From CAZLGO01 sp964559295 (GTDB lineage: Archaea > Methanobacteriota > Methanobacteria > Methanobacteriales > Methanobacteriaceae): a stretch of 13,044 nucleotides of DNA. The position numbers and the translations under genes are program-made. Each line of letters begins with the position of its first letter. The first letter of the stretch is position 1. Location: positions 1 to 13,044 of the forward strand of contig CAZLGO010000051.1 in NCBI GenBank assembly GCA_964559295.1, written 5' to 3'. Shown piece by piece: positions 5,655 to 12,137 of the stretch. The notes under the pieces were generated by a model that saw nothing but the letters and a program-made list of their open reading frames with translations, was not told the DNA's origin and searched no databases.

Positions 5655-6236
5655 TTATCCTCCAAATTGATCAAGGTATATTATAGACAGTTTTCTTCTC
5701 TCTTTGTTCCCGCAATTTGTACACGTAACTTCATTTTTGTTTGATTTCCTCATAAAGTGTCTGCACCTCGTACACATGGCCTTTATAACTCCAAGTTCCT
5801 TCTCTGCTGTGGTGAGGCTGATATTATCAATACCAACGATTTTTGTTACCTTAGCCTCAACGATGTCTCCAATTCTAAATTCATCAGACAATTTTGATAC
5901 GTATCCGCTCCTCGCCTGTGAAATATGTATTGTTCCAACATAGGAAGTTAGAAGGCTTCTTTTATTATCTTTAATCATTTTTATCCTTATAAGGGCTTTT
6001 TGACCTCTAACATCTGATACTTGTCCAATCACAATCTGTCCTTTTCTTAAAATTGGAGGAACACTTGTTTTTGGAATTATGGATATTTTTTTATCCTTCT
6101 CATCTACTAAAACAGTTCCAACTACCAAAGATCGTATTTTTCCTCCTTCTTCATAGGTCCATTCAGAGGGGACGAATTCTTCACTGACACCTAAGGCATT
6201 ACCAGGTAGAACGAAATCTCCGGATTTGATTTTCAT
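5655..6236 (-). CDS. csl4: Exosome RNA-binding subunit Csl4
   Basis: Csl4 forms part of the RNA-binding cap on the archaeal exosome, a 3'-5' RNA degrading and tailing complex. The 193-residue protein shows an N-terminal domain (KSGDFVLPGNALGVSEEFVPSEW..., about 1-60), a central S1 domain (about 65-145: GQIVIGQVSDVRGQKALIRI..., GTIHISQAR, FRIGDIVEAKVTKI) and a C-terminal zinc ribbon with C155-x2-C158 and C172-x2-C175. The start at 6236 has the Shine-Dalgarno AGAGGTGA. Upstream lies hairpin element D; downstream rpo11 starts after 2 nt. Domain order and length are those of archaeal Csl4. Confidence 0.95.
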   Translation of the reverse strand: MKIKSGDFVLPGNALGVSEEFVPSEWTYEEGGKIRSLVVGTVLVDEKDKKISIIPKTSVPPILRKGQIVIGQVSDVRGQKALIRIKMIKDNKRSLLTSYVGTIHISQARSGYVSKLSDEFRIGDIVEAKVTKIVGIDNISLTTAEKELGVIKAMCTRCRHFMRKSNKNEVTCTNCGNKERRKLSIIYLDQFGG

Positions 6237-6249
6237 TGATTCACCTCTT

Positions 6250-6347
6250 TCAACCTTTAATAAAGGTTGATCAAAAAGGCGATCTTCGATCGCCTGTTGA
6301 TAAACTTTTCAAAAGTTTCTTTGGATCAATCCTTTTTAAAAGGATTG
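6250..6347. repeat. Intergenic hairpin-array element, copy D (dph2/csl4), the most regular copy
   Basis: Four clean hairpins on the plus strand: 6250-6270 (TCAACCTTT, loop AAT, AAAGGTTGA, 9 bp); 6277-6295 (AGGCGATC, loop TTC, GATCGCCT, perfect 8 bp); 6302-6318 (AAACTTT, loop TCA, AAAGTTT); 6327-6347 (CAATCCTTT, loop TTA, AAAGGATTG, perfect 9 bp). Linkers are TCAAAA and CTTTGGAT. Relative to copies A and C the middle modules (GAACTTTT and TTGCAAAT hairpins) are absent and flanking modules are joined directly. A small inverted repeat, GTTTC/TTTA/GAAAC, follows at 6368-6381. It lies between dph2 and csl4, 14 nt before the csl4 start. Confidence 0.85.
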
Positions 6348-6377
6348 TTATAAAAGATTGTTTGTAGGTTTCTTTAG

Positions 6378-6462
6378 AAACTTTATTAAACTTTATTAGA
6401 GTTCTTATTTACTTAATTTCATTTATTTTTATTAGAGTTCTTATATTTAATCTCATTTATTT
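6378..6462. repeat. Tandem direct repeats across the dph2 stop
   Basis: Two perfect copies of AAACTTTATT (6378-6387 and 6388-6397) lead into a longer tandem duplication. TTTATTAGAGTTCTTAT occurs at 6392-6408 and 6428-6444, and each is followed by a near-identical tail: TTAATTTCATTTATTT at 6413-6428 and TTAATCTCATTTATTT at 6447-6462. The unit is about 36 bp with a 2-nt length difference. The copy at 6428-6462 encodes the last residues of Dph2, while the other lies largely beyond the stop, so the duplication arose at, or reshaped, the 3' end of that gene. Confidence 0.8.
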
Positions 6463-7438
6463 CATAATCCTCCCATTTCCTTTTATTTAACACTATTTGA
6501 AGCTCTTGCGGTGTCAAAAGCGGTTTTTTGTACATATGAGCATCATCTATGGCTATTCTGGGACATGCAGTTATCACAAACGCATCTAAATCCCTAAATG
6601 GCATCAAAAGGTCAGGCGAGATGTTGTTTAGCATGATTATAAAAGCTTCCTTCCCTTTTTTGTTGATCATCTTCTTTAAAGTTTTGGCAAGATCTAATCT
6701 GAACTGACCTTTCTTTGACGAGACTATGATCCCAAACTTGGAAGCTTCTCTTGCCCTTGTAATCTTTGCAAATCTGATCCTCAAGATCCTATCTGCAAAT
6801 TCATCAATGGTTCTTGCTTCGTTCATATAGGGATCTGCTATGATAACCGTTTTTTCACCAAAAAGCCTAATACCTAGTGCGTGGAAATTACCACTCCCCA
6901 CATATAAAAATGCATCAACATCAAGATCCTTTATGGCTGAAAAGTTACAGCCCAATACCTGTCCCTCTTCTGTTCCAACACCTTTTTTTATTACCACTTC
7001 TTTTTTGTTTTTTCCCAGAAAATCCGCAATATCATTTATAAGATGCAAATGCTGGGTTGTAGTCACAAGCCCAATTTTTTTATAATCCCCTAAAAGATCA
7101 AGGGCTTTTCTAACAGGTTCTATAACATCCATTTTTGAATATGCTTCAACAAAAAGAACAGGTATCCTATAGTCCATTGGAAGAGGGGTATGTCCAAAAT
7201 GTACTAGAAGATCAACTATGCCTTCCATCTGAGTATCTGAAACATCGCATGCACCATAACACGTATCACCTGTTATCAGCGCAATTGCATCAGTTTTATT
7301 CTCTATTTGTTTTGCTGCCCATATTGCATGGATTTTAAGACCCTCAGGGAATTGTAAACCCACGACCTTTACATCCAATTTTTTTATTTTGTCTATGATC
7401 CTGTTGATATCAAGCTCATATTTTACCATGTAGTTCAT
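6419..7438 (-). CDS. dph2: Diphthamide synthase Dph2 (radical 4Fe-4S enzyme)
   Basis: Archaeal Dph2 acts as a homodimer that transfers the 3-amino-3-carboxypropyl group from SAM to the target histidine of elongation factor 2, the first step of diphthamide formation. The 339-residue protein has the three separated cysteine sites of the family: DTCYGACD (C60/C64), VLGCNF (C164) and TACPRIAIDD (C292), which bind an unusual 4Fe-4S cluster, one cysteine per domain. Length is normal. Its 5' end overlaps hpt by 23 nt using the ATG at 7438; an in-frame ATG at 7429 is equally possible. The C-terminal NEIKYKNSNKNK is encoded by a tandem repeat and looks like a species-specific tail. Confidence 0.95.
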   Translation of the reverse strand: MNYMVKYELDINRIIDKIKKLDVKVVGLQFPEGLKIHAIWAAKQIENKTDAIALITGDTCYGACDVSDTQMEGIVDLLVHFGHTPLPMDYRIPVLFVEAYSKMDVIEPVRKALDLLGDYKKIGLVTTTQHLHLINDIADFLGKNKKEVVIKKGVGTEEGQVLGCNFSAIKDLDVDAFLYVGSGNFHALGIRLFGEKTVIIADPYMNEARTIDEFADRILRIRFAKITRAREASKFGIIVSSKKGQFRLDLAKTLKKMINKKGKEAFIIMLNNISPDLLMPFRDLDAFVITACPRIAIDDAHMYKKPLLTPQELQIVLNKRKWEDYEINEIKYKNSNKNK

Positions 7439-8003
7439 CGTCGATACTTTTTTCTATTACAACCTTTCCGTCCTTAACATCCACCTTCACCAGCGTCTTG
7501 ACAGTGTAACCTGTTTCCCTCTCAACTCTTTCTCTTCCGTCCCCTCTTTCTATGACAGCCAAAATATCAACAATTTCAGCACCAACACTTTCTAATGCTC
7601 CCAAAACTGCTATCATAGTTCCTCCAGTGCTAACAACATCATCTACAAGAATAACCCTGTCGCCTTCTTTTATGCCATTTATATAAAGTTCACCTGCGCT
7701 GTATCCTGTCACCTGATGAACAGCTATCTCACCTTCCAGATTGTAGATCCGTTTTCTTACCACAACAAATGGTATGTTTGTTTTCAAAGATAGTGCGGTG
7801 GCAATATGAATCCCCATGGCTTCAACGCACACGATCTTATCAACATCTAAATTTGCAAACTTTATGATAGCTTCTGCAACTTCTATTAAAAGATCAGATT
7901 CAACAAGAAGAATCCCATCGGTTATTGGATGAACAAAATATTCATATTCACCTCTTTTCGTTATAGGAGAATCCCTCAGGCTGCTTTTTAGCTTCTCCAA
8001 CAT
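7416..8003 (-). CDS. hpt: Hypoxanthine/guanine phosphoribosyltransferase, archaeal type
   Basis: This 195-residue purine salvage enzyme converts hypoxanthine or guanine plus PRPP to IMP or GMP. The PRPP-binding loop is VILVDDVVSTGGT at residues 117-129, and the archaeal Hpt subgroup pattern is seen in VVVRKRIYNLEGEIAVHQVTG and YSAGELYINGI before it, plus FVHPITDGILLVES near the N-terminus. An adenine phosphoribosyltransferase is the main alternative, as the folds are shared, but these segments favour the archaeal Hpt group. It is the first gene of the minus-strand cluster. GGTGAT lies just before the ATG at 8003 and dph2 overlaps its 3' end. Confidence 0.92.
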   Translation of the reverse strand: MLEKLKSSLRDSPITKRGEYEYFVHPITDGILLVESDLLIEVAEAIIKFANLDVDKIVCVEAMGIHIATALSLKTNIPFVVVRKRIYNLEGEIAVHQVTGYSAGELYINGIKEGDRVILVDDVVSTGGTMIAVLGALESVGAEIVDILAVIERGDGRERVERETGYTVKTLVKVDVKDGKVVIEKSIDDELHGKI

Positions 8004-8021
8004 TTTATCACCACTTAATCA

Positions 8022-8034
8022 TTTTATATATAAA
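8022..8034 (-). promoter_or_regulatory. Candidate TATA box for hpt and the minus-strand operon
   Basis: The minus strand reads TTTATATATAAA here, a 12-bp palindrome that fits archaeal TATA boxes. It is only about 20-30 nt from the hpt ATG, which would give an almost leaderless transcript and exclude the GGTGAT site. The alternative is the TATTTATATG at 8058-8067 read on the minus strand, giving a leader of about 35 nt that keeps the Shine-Dalgarno. The two cannot be separated by sequence alone. Confidence 0.5.
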
Positions 8035-8057
8035 CCATTAATTTAATATCTACAAAA

Positions 8058-8070
8058 CATATAAATAAAG
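8058..8070 (+). promoter_or_regulatory. Candidate TATA box for ffh
   Basis: CATATAAATAAAG is a good archaeal TATA match about 80 nt before the ffh ATG. A start roughly 25 nt downstream falls near 8089, exactly where a tandem repeat begins, giving a leader of about 54 nt. The core ATATAAATA is the same as the proposed rpl44e TATA box. The site also reads as a TATA-like sequence in the opposite direction and might serve hpt. Confidence 0.55.
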
Positions 8071-8088
8071 TCATATCACACTGATTTT

Positions 8089-8130
8089 AAATTAAATTAC
8101 AGCAAGCTAAATTAAATTATAGCAAACGCT
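8089..8130 (+). repeat. 20-bp tandem repeat in the ffh leader
   Basis: AAATTAAATTACAGCAAGCT (8089-8108) is followed directly by AAATTAAATTATAGCAAACGCT (8109-8130). The first 16 positions differ once, and both units end in GCT. Both copies lie between the candidate ffh TATA box and its Shine-Dalgarno (GAGGGAGA), so they would occupy most of the 5' leader. Possible roles are a protein or RNA binding site in duplicate, or a neutral duplication. Confidence 0.75.
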
Positions 8131-8142
8131 GCGAGGGAGAAT

Positions 8143-9471
8143 ATGTTAGGTAACCTTAGTAAAAACTTAACAAAGACCATGAAAAAAATTGCAGGTATGT
8201 CCTTGGTTGATGAGGAAGCCATAAAGGAAGTTATAAAGGAAATACAAAGGGCACTTATCCAGGCAGATGTTAACATAAAACTTGTTTTTGGGCTTTCAAA
8301 GACAATAGAGGAACGGGCACTTGAGGAAGAACCTCCAAAAGGGATTACCCGAAAAGAACATGTAATAACCATTGTCTATGAAGAACTTGTGAACCTTCTT
8401 GGTAAAAAGCCAGTTGAAGTTGAAGTAGAGAAAAAACCCTATAAAATATTATTTTTAGGGCTACAAGGAAGTGGAAAAACAACCACCATTGCAAAACTTG
8501 CAAAATACCTACAAAAGAAGGGACTAAAACCAGCGATTGTATGTACAGACACTTGGAGACCTGCAGCATATGAGCAACTCCGCCAGTTAGCTGATAAGAT
8601 AAATGTTCCTTCATATGGAGATCCAACAAATAAAGACGCTGTTGAGCTTGCTAAAGAAGGAATAGAGCACTTTAAAAAGCAGGATATCATACTCATAGAT
8701 ACCGCTGGCCGTCACAAAGAAGAAAAGGAACTTCTGGATGAGATGAAGCAGCTATCTCAAGTCGTAAATCCTGATGAAGTTATGCTGGTTGTGGATGGAA
8801 CAATTGGTCAACAGGCAAAGGAACAGGCCCTTGCATTTAGTAAAGCTACCGATGTGGGATCCATAATTGTAACAAAGTTAGATGGTTCTGCTAAGGGTGG
8901 GGGAGCACTATCTGCAGTTTCAGAAATAGGTGCTCCTATAAAATTCATTGGAACTGGAGAACACATCGAAGATTTTGAGGCTTTTGATCCAGAGCGATTT
9001 ATATCAAGACTTCTTGGAATGGGAGATATAAAAACCCTAATTGAGAAGGCAAAAGAAGTAGCAGCCGAAGAAGTCACCATGGATGCCGTGGATGCTATGT
9101 TGAGTGGGAAATTCACCTTAAAGGACATGTATTCCCAGTTTGAGATGATGAGTAAGATGGGTCCCATGAAACAGATAATGAGCATGCTCCCTGGGATGGG
9201 AAAACTTCCAAAAAATGCTTCCCAGATAACCGAAGAAAAGATTAAGCGGTACAAGATCCTCATGGATTCCATGACAGAATACGAACTTCAGCATCCAGAG
9301 ATAATTAAGCAGTCCCGTGTGAAGAGGATAGCAAGAGGGTCTGGAATGAAAAATGAGGATGTTAAAGAACTCTTAAAATATTACAACGTTACAAAAAAAG
9401 CCATCAAAGGTTTTGGAAGAAGAAAGATGGGTGGTCCTGTAGGACAGATGATGAGACAGATGATGAGATAA
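8143..9471 (+). CDS. ffh: Signal recognition particle GTPase SRP54 (Ffh)
   Basis: SRP54 binds SRP RNA and hydrophobic signal sequences and docks with FtsY at the membrane. The 442-residue protein has an N-terminal four-helix domain (about 1-95), a GTPase domain with P-loop GLQGSGKTT (106-114), DTAGRH (186-191) and TKLDG (244-248), and the methionine-rich M domain (about 305-440; KMGPMKQIMSMLPGMGKLP, then SRVKRIARGSGMKNEDVKELL for RNA binding). The C-terminus is unusually methionine-dense (GQMMRQMMR). Length is normal. GAGGGAGA lies just before the ATG. The gene opens the plus-strand cluster, diverging from hpt, with a TATA-like box and a tandem repeat upstream. Confidence 0.98.
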   Translation: MLGNLSKNLTKTMKKIAGMSLVDEEAIKEVIKEIQRALIQADVNIKLVFGLSKTIEERALEEEPPKGITRKEHVITIVYEELVNLLGKKPVEVEVEKKPYKILFLGLQGSGKTTTIAKLAKYLQKKGLKPAIVCTDTWRPAAYEQLRQLADKINVPSYGDPTNKDAVELAKEGIEHFKKQDIILIDTAGRHKEEKELLDEMKQLSQVVNPDEVMLVVDGTIGQQAKEQALAFSKATDVGSIIVTKLDGSAKGGGALSAVSEIGAPIKFIGTGEHIEDFEAFDPERFISRLLGMGDIKTLIEKAKEVAAEEVTMDAVDAMLSGKFTLKDMYSQFEMMSKMGPMKQIMSMLPGMGKLPKNASQITEEKIKRYKILMDSMTEYELQHPEIIKQSRVKRIARGSGMKNEDVKELLKYYNVTKKAIKGFGRRKMGGPVGQMMRQMMR

Positions 9472-9562
9472 TGGATCTTGGTCAAGCTTTTTTTGGAGAA
9501 TTAAAAACTAGCTATAATCTTGGAATTTTCCTAAAGAATCATTAAAATTATTCTGATTTTGG

Positions 9563-10810
9563 ATGTATGTAAAAATGAAATCTCAAATAATGAATAAAAC
9601 AGTTGAAATTATGGAAATTACAAAATTGAAACTCTGTAATCGATGTTTAGGTAGACAATTCTCTAAATCAATTGATGCTCCCGATAACAAGCATAGAGGC
9701 GAGTTTATAAAGCAGATCTTAACTGAGGAGGGTTATCATGTTCAAGATGTTGATTCGTGTTATATCTGCAACAATATATTCCATAAAATAAAAAACGGTC
9801 TTATAGAGAACATAATAAAAAAAATAGATGGCTGTTGTGAATTTTCAACATTTCTGGTTGGTTGTCGCCTTAGGGAAGAAATTATCCAAAAAGAAGAACA
9901 GATTCAGAGAGAATTTAATTTAGACACCGAGAGTATCAAAAAAGAAATAAACAGAGAAATTGGAAAAAAATTATCCAAAGAACTTAACGTCCAAGTGGAT
10001 TTTGAAAACCCAGATATAGTTGTAATCGTGGATTTTATAAACAATGATATACACATTCAAATAAATCCTCTTTTTATAGAAGGACGCTATAGAAAACTTG
10101 TAAGAGGAATTCCACAGACTAAATGGCCATGTAAGAAATGTAAGGGAAAAGGAGGTGAAAATTGCAACCATACAGGCAAGATGTATCAGGAATCTGTAGA
10201 AGAGCTAATCTCAGAAGAAGCGATTAGGGCTACGAGAGGCACTGCAACAAAATTCCATGGTGCTGGAAGAGAGGATGTTGATGTCAGGATGCTGGGGAAT
10301 GGAAGACCATTTGTACTTGAGATTAAAGAACCAAAAATAAGAAATATCGATTTGGATGTTCTTGAGGATAAAATAAACAGATACGGGAATAAAAAAGTGG
10401 AAGTTTCAAATTTAAAGTTTGCAGACAAGGAAAGATGCAGAGTCATAAAAAATTCATCGAGACGTACATATAAAATGTATCAAGCAATTGTAGAACTTGA
10501 AGATGAAATTAAAGAAGGAAATCTCAAGTTGTTAGATTCTCTAAGGATTGTAAATCAGCGAACACCCCTAAGAGTATCTCACAGAAGGGCGGATAAAATA
10601 AGAACCAGAAAGATAAAGAAAATACAAGCAAAAAAAATAAGTCCAAGAACAATTGAAATGATAATAGAATGTGAAGGTGGACTATATATCAAAGAACTTA
10701 TATCTGGTGACCAACATAGAACAAGACCAAGTGTGTCCGAAGTGCTCAAGATGGATGCCAAATGTACGAAACTTGATGTGTTAGATGTCAAGCTTTTAGA
10801 AAAAGGTTGA
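9563..10810 (+). CDS. pus10: tRNA pseudouridine synthase Pus10
   Basis: Archaeal Pus10 makes pseudouridine 54 and 55 in tRNA, in place of bacterial TruB. The 415-residue product has the N-terminal zinc module (LCNRCLGRQF, C25-x2-C28; C66-x2-C69), a THUMP-like region, a middle Cys motif (WPCKKCKGKGGENC, 189-201), and the catalytic domain with GREDVDVRMLG (235-245), whose Asp residues include the presumed nucleophile, and NQRTPLRVSHRRADKIRTRK followed by the C-terminal GGLYIKELISGD segment. The start is uncertain: ATGs at codons 1, 5, 10 and 17 are all possible and none has a clear Shine-Dalgarno; the family begins close to codon 17. The last codons (LLEKG-stop) lie inside hairpin element E. 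Confidence 0.94.
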   Translation: MYVKMKSQIMNKTVEIMEITKLKLCNRCLGRQFSKSIDAPDNKHRGEFIKQILTEEGYHVQDVDSCYICNNIFHKIKNGLIENIIKKIDGCCEFSTFLVGCRLREEIIQKEEQIQREFNLDTESIKKEINREIGKKLSKELNVQVDFENPDIVVIVDFINNDIHIQINPLFIEGRYRKLVRGIPQTKWPCKKCKGKGGENCNHTGKMYQESVEELISEEAIRATRGTATKFHGAGREDVDVRMLGNGRPFVLEIKEPKIRNIDLDVLEDKINRYGNKKVEVSNLKFADKERCRVIKNSSRRTYKMYQAIVELEDEIKEGNLKLLDSLRIVNQRTPLRVSHRRADKIRTRKIKKIQAKKISPRTIEMIIECEGGLYIKELISGDQHRTRPSVSEVLKMDAKCTKLDVLDVKLLEKG

Positions 10811-10876
10811 TCAAAACTTATCTTTGGGTGCTGAATTTTTTACGTCGATCTTTCATGAAGAGTTGTTTTGATCAAC
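10789..10876. repeat. Hairpin element, copy E (pus10/rpl21e)
   Basis: At 10789-10809 the sequence CAAGCTTTT, AGA, AAAAGGTTG is the first module of element C with a single change, and it continues as the GATCAAAA linker; 26 of 28 positions match 4035-4062. GTTGATCAAAAC (10806-10817) is repeated as its exact reverse complement at 10865-10876, 47 nt apart, so two copies of the linker face each other. The interior carries no array of clean hairpins, so this copy is degenerate or of a different build. The left part supplies the final codons and stop of pus10; the right part ends 33 nt before rpl21e. Confidence 0.7.
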
Positions 10877-10909
10877 TTTTTATAGAAGGTCGGCTGTGGA
10901 GGTTTAAAA

Positions 10910-11200
10910 ATGAAAAAATCAAAAGGTTCAAGAAGCAGAACGCGGCGCAAACTTAAAAAAAGCATAAGAGAAAGAGGATTAAATCCCATAACCAAGAGTA
11001 TACAAACTTTCAATGAAAATGATTTTGTTCATATTGTAATCGATCCTAGTGTCCATAGAGGGCAGCCTCATCCTAGATTCCATGGTAAAACAGGCAAGGT
11101 GATAGAAAAGAGGGGTAAAGCATACATAGTCCAAATAGATGATGGTAATAAGTCCAAAAAATTGATAATAAGACCGGAACATCTTAAAATACAAAAGTGA
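10910..11200 (+). CDS. rpl21e: 50S ribosomal protein L21e
   Basis: The 96-residue large-subunit protein eL21 has the diagnostic basic N-terminus KSKGSRSRTRRKLKKSIRERG, then VHIVIDPSVHRGQPHPRFHGKTGKV (about 41-65) and a beta-rich end (AYIVQIDDGNKSKKLIIRPEHL). Length is standard. The start is fixed by the strong Shine-Dalgarno GGAGG 7 nt upstream. It follows pus10 across element E and is followed 4 nt later by rpo4; the pus10-rpl21e-rpo4-DUF655-rsmA order is a conserved archaeal neighbourhood. Confidence 0.97.
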   Translation: MKKSKGSRSRTRRKLKKSIRERGLNPITKSIQTFNENDFVHIVIDPSVHRGQPHPRFHGKTGKVIEKRGKAYIVQIDDGNKSKKLIIRPEHLKIQK

Positions 11201-11204
11201 TCCT

Positions 11205-11534
11205 ATGATTGGAAAGAGAACAATTGATACAGATCCTATCACCATTGCAGAAGTTAAACAGATGCTTGAAGAGTTTTCGAAGTCTCATGAGCTTACCTAT
11301 GAACAAAACCTTGCCCTCGATCATGTGACTAAATTTTCAAAACTTGACGCCGAATCTGCAAAAAAGCTGGTAGAAGAACTTGAAGAGATGGTCAAAAAAA
11401 AGCAGGCTGTCAAGATTGCAGATATCATGCCAAAAGATCTTTCAGATTTGAGATTAATATTCGCAAAAGAAAGGGTCTCACTTAAAAAAGAAGATTTAGA
11501 GAAAATTTTAGAGATTTTAGATAGCTATCGATAA
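11205..11534 (+). CDS. rpo4: DNA-directed RNA polymerase subunit Rpo4 (RpoF)
   Basis: Rpo4 forms the stalk of archaeal RNA polymerase with Rpo7 and contributes to open-complex formation and RNA binding. The 109-residue protein is helical, with the family pattern TIAEVKQMLEEF, LTYEQNLALDHVTKFSKLDAESAKKLVEEL and MPKDLSDLRLIFAKERV. Length is typical (about 105-120). The start lies 4 nt after rpl21e, with GTGATC at the junction, suggesting coupled translation. rpo7 is not in this window, as is normal for this locus. Confidence 0.95.
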   Translation: MIGKRTIDTDPITIAEVKQMLEEFSKSHELTYEQNLALDHVTKFSKLDAESAKKLVEELEEMVKKKQAVKIADIMPKDLSDLRLIFAKERVSLKKEDLEKILEILDSYR

Positions 11535-11553
11535 ACATCGTTGATGTGATTGC

Positions 11554-12132
11554 ATGGAAGAATATGCAATTATCCTTGATTACCTTCCTTTAGGTTATGT
11601 TAAAGAAGGTATGCCTTCTTACAAAAGAAAGCCTGTAGCGCAAGCTATTGGCAAAGACGAGTTTACTCTTCTTGAACTTATCCCCAGAGAAAATGTTTCG
11701 TTGGATATACATGAGAAAGTCTACATAGGCTCAGGTAAACGGGATAAAATAGCTCGTGTAAGCAGAAGACTCAAATACGATGATCTTACAGCCACTGCGA
11801 AGGTTGAGCTAAATTATGTTATCCAGGAGATCATTAAAAAAAAGGAGGATGACTTCGTCGAGTTTTTCAACAAAGCAGGTCCCATTACAACAAGACTACA
11901 TCAATTAGAACTTCTCCCTGGAATCGGAAAAAAACACATGTGGGATATTATAAAAGCACGTCGAGAAAAACCCTTCGAGAGTTTTGAAGATATAAAAAAA
12001 CGGGTTCACATGCTTGCAGATCCAAAAAAACTTATTTTAAAAAGAATCCTTTTGGAACTCGAGGCCACAGGAGAGAAAAAAGGAAAAAGAAAATATATAC
12101 TATTTACAAGACCCCCTGGAAGGAGACAATAA
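11554..12132 (+). CDS. DUF655 family protein with helix-hairpin-helix
   Basis: The 192-residue product belongs to the archaeal DUF655 family. It has an N-terminal OB-like part (MEEYAIILDYLPLGY, then KRKPVAQAIGKDEFTLLELIP and the basic GSGKRDKIARVSRRLKYDDLT) and a helix-hairpin-helix region (about 113-140, LHQLELLPGIGKKHMWDIIK), followed by FESFEDIKKRV. These suggest binding to DNA or RNA. Its function is not established; its constant place between rpo4 and rsmA points to transcription or ribosome biogenesis, which is inference. It starts 19 nt after rpo4 and ends 5 nt before rsmA. Confidence 0.92.
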   Translation: MEEYAIILDYLPLGYVKEGMPSYKRKPVAQAIGKDEFTLLELIPRENVSLDIHEKVYIGSGKRDKIARVSRRLKYDDLTATAKVELNYVIQEIIKKKEDDFVEFFNKAGPITTRLHQLELLPGIGKKHMWDIIKARREKPFESFEDIKKRVHMLADPKKLILKRILLELEATGEKKGKRKYILFTRPPGRRQ

Positions 12133-12137
12133 CTTCA

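Noticed and set aside
4029..6347. tRNA or other classical structured RNA in the hairpin regions
   Set aside because: No cloverleaf, no T-loop consensus (GTTCRA in context) and no CCA end; the hairpins are serial short stems with 3-nt loops.
1134..6347. Bacterial-type intrinsic terminators
   Set aside because: Stems are AT-rich and lack a consistent following T-run on the transcribed strand, arrays of them are not terminator-like, and archaeal termination depends mainly on oligo-T rather than GC hairpins.
9472..9562. A further hairpin element or promoter between ffh and pus10
   Set aside because: Small palindromes (CTTGGTCAAG, GGAATTTTCC) and a TATA-like string at 9512-9518 are present, but none shares modules or linkers with the family and the promoter match is weak.
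1097..10876. CRISPR-like array
   Set aside because: The repeated units are hairpins of different sequence with no regular direct repeats and no spacers of constant length; no cas genes are present.
4232..10876. GATC enrichment in elements C, D and E as a methylation signal
   Set aside because: GATC clusters occur in C, D and E, but the word is also frequent in the surrounding genes, copy A has none, and palindromic modules create it by construction.
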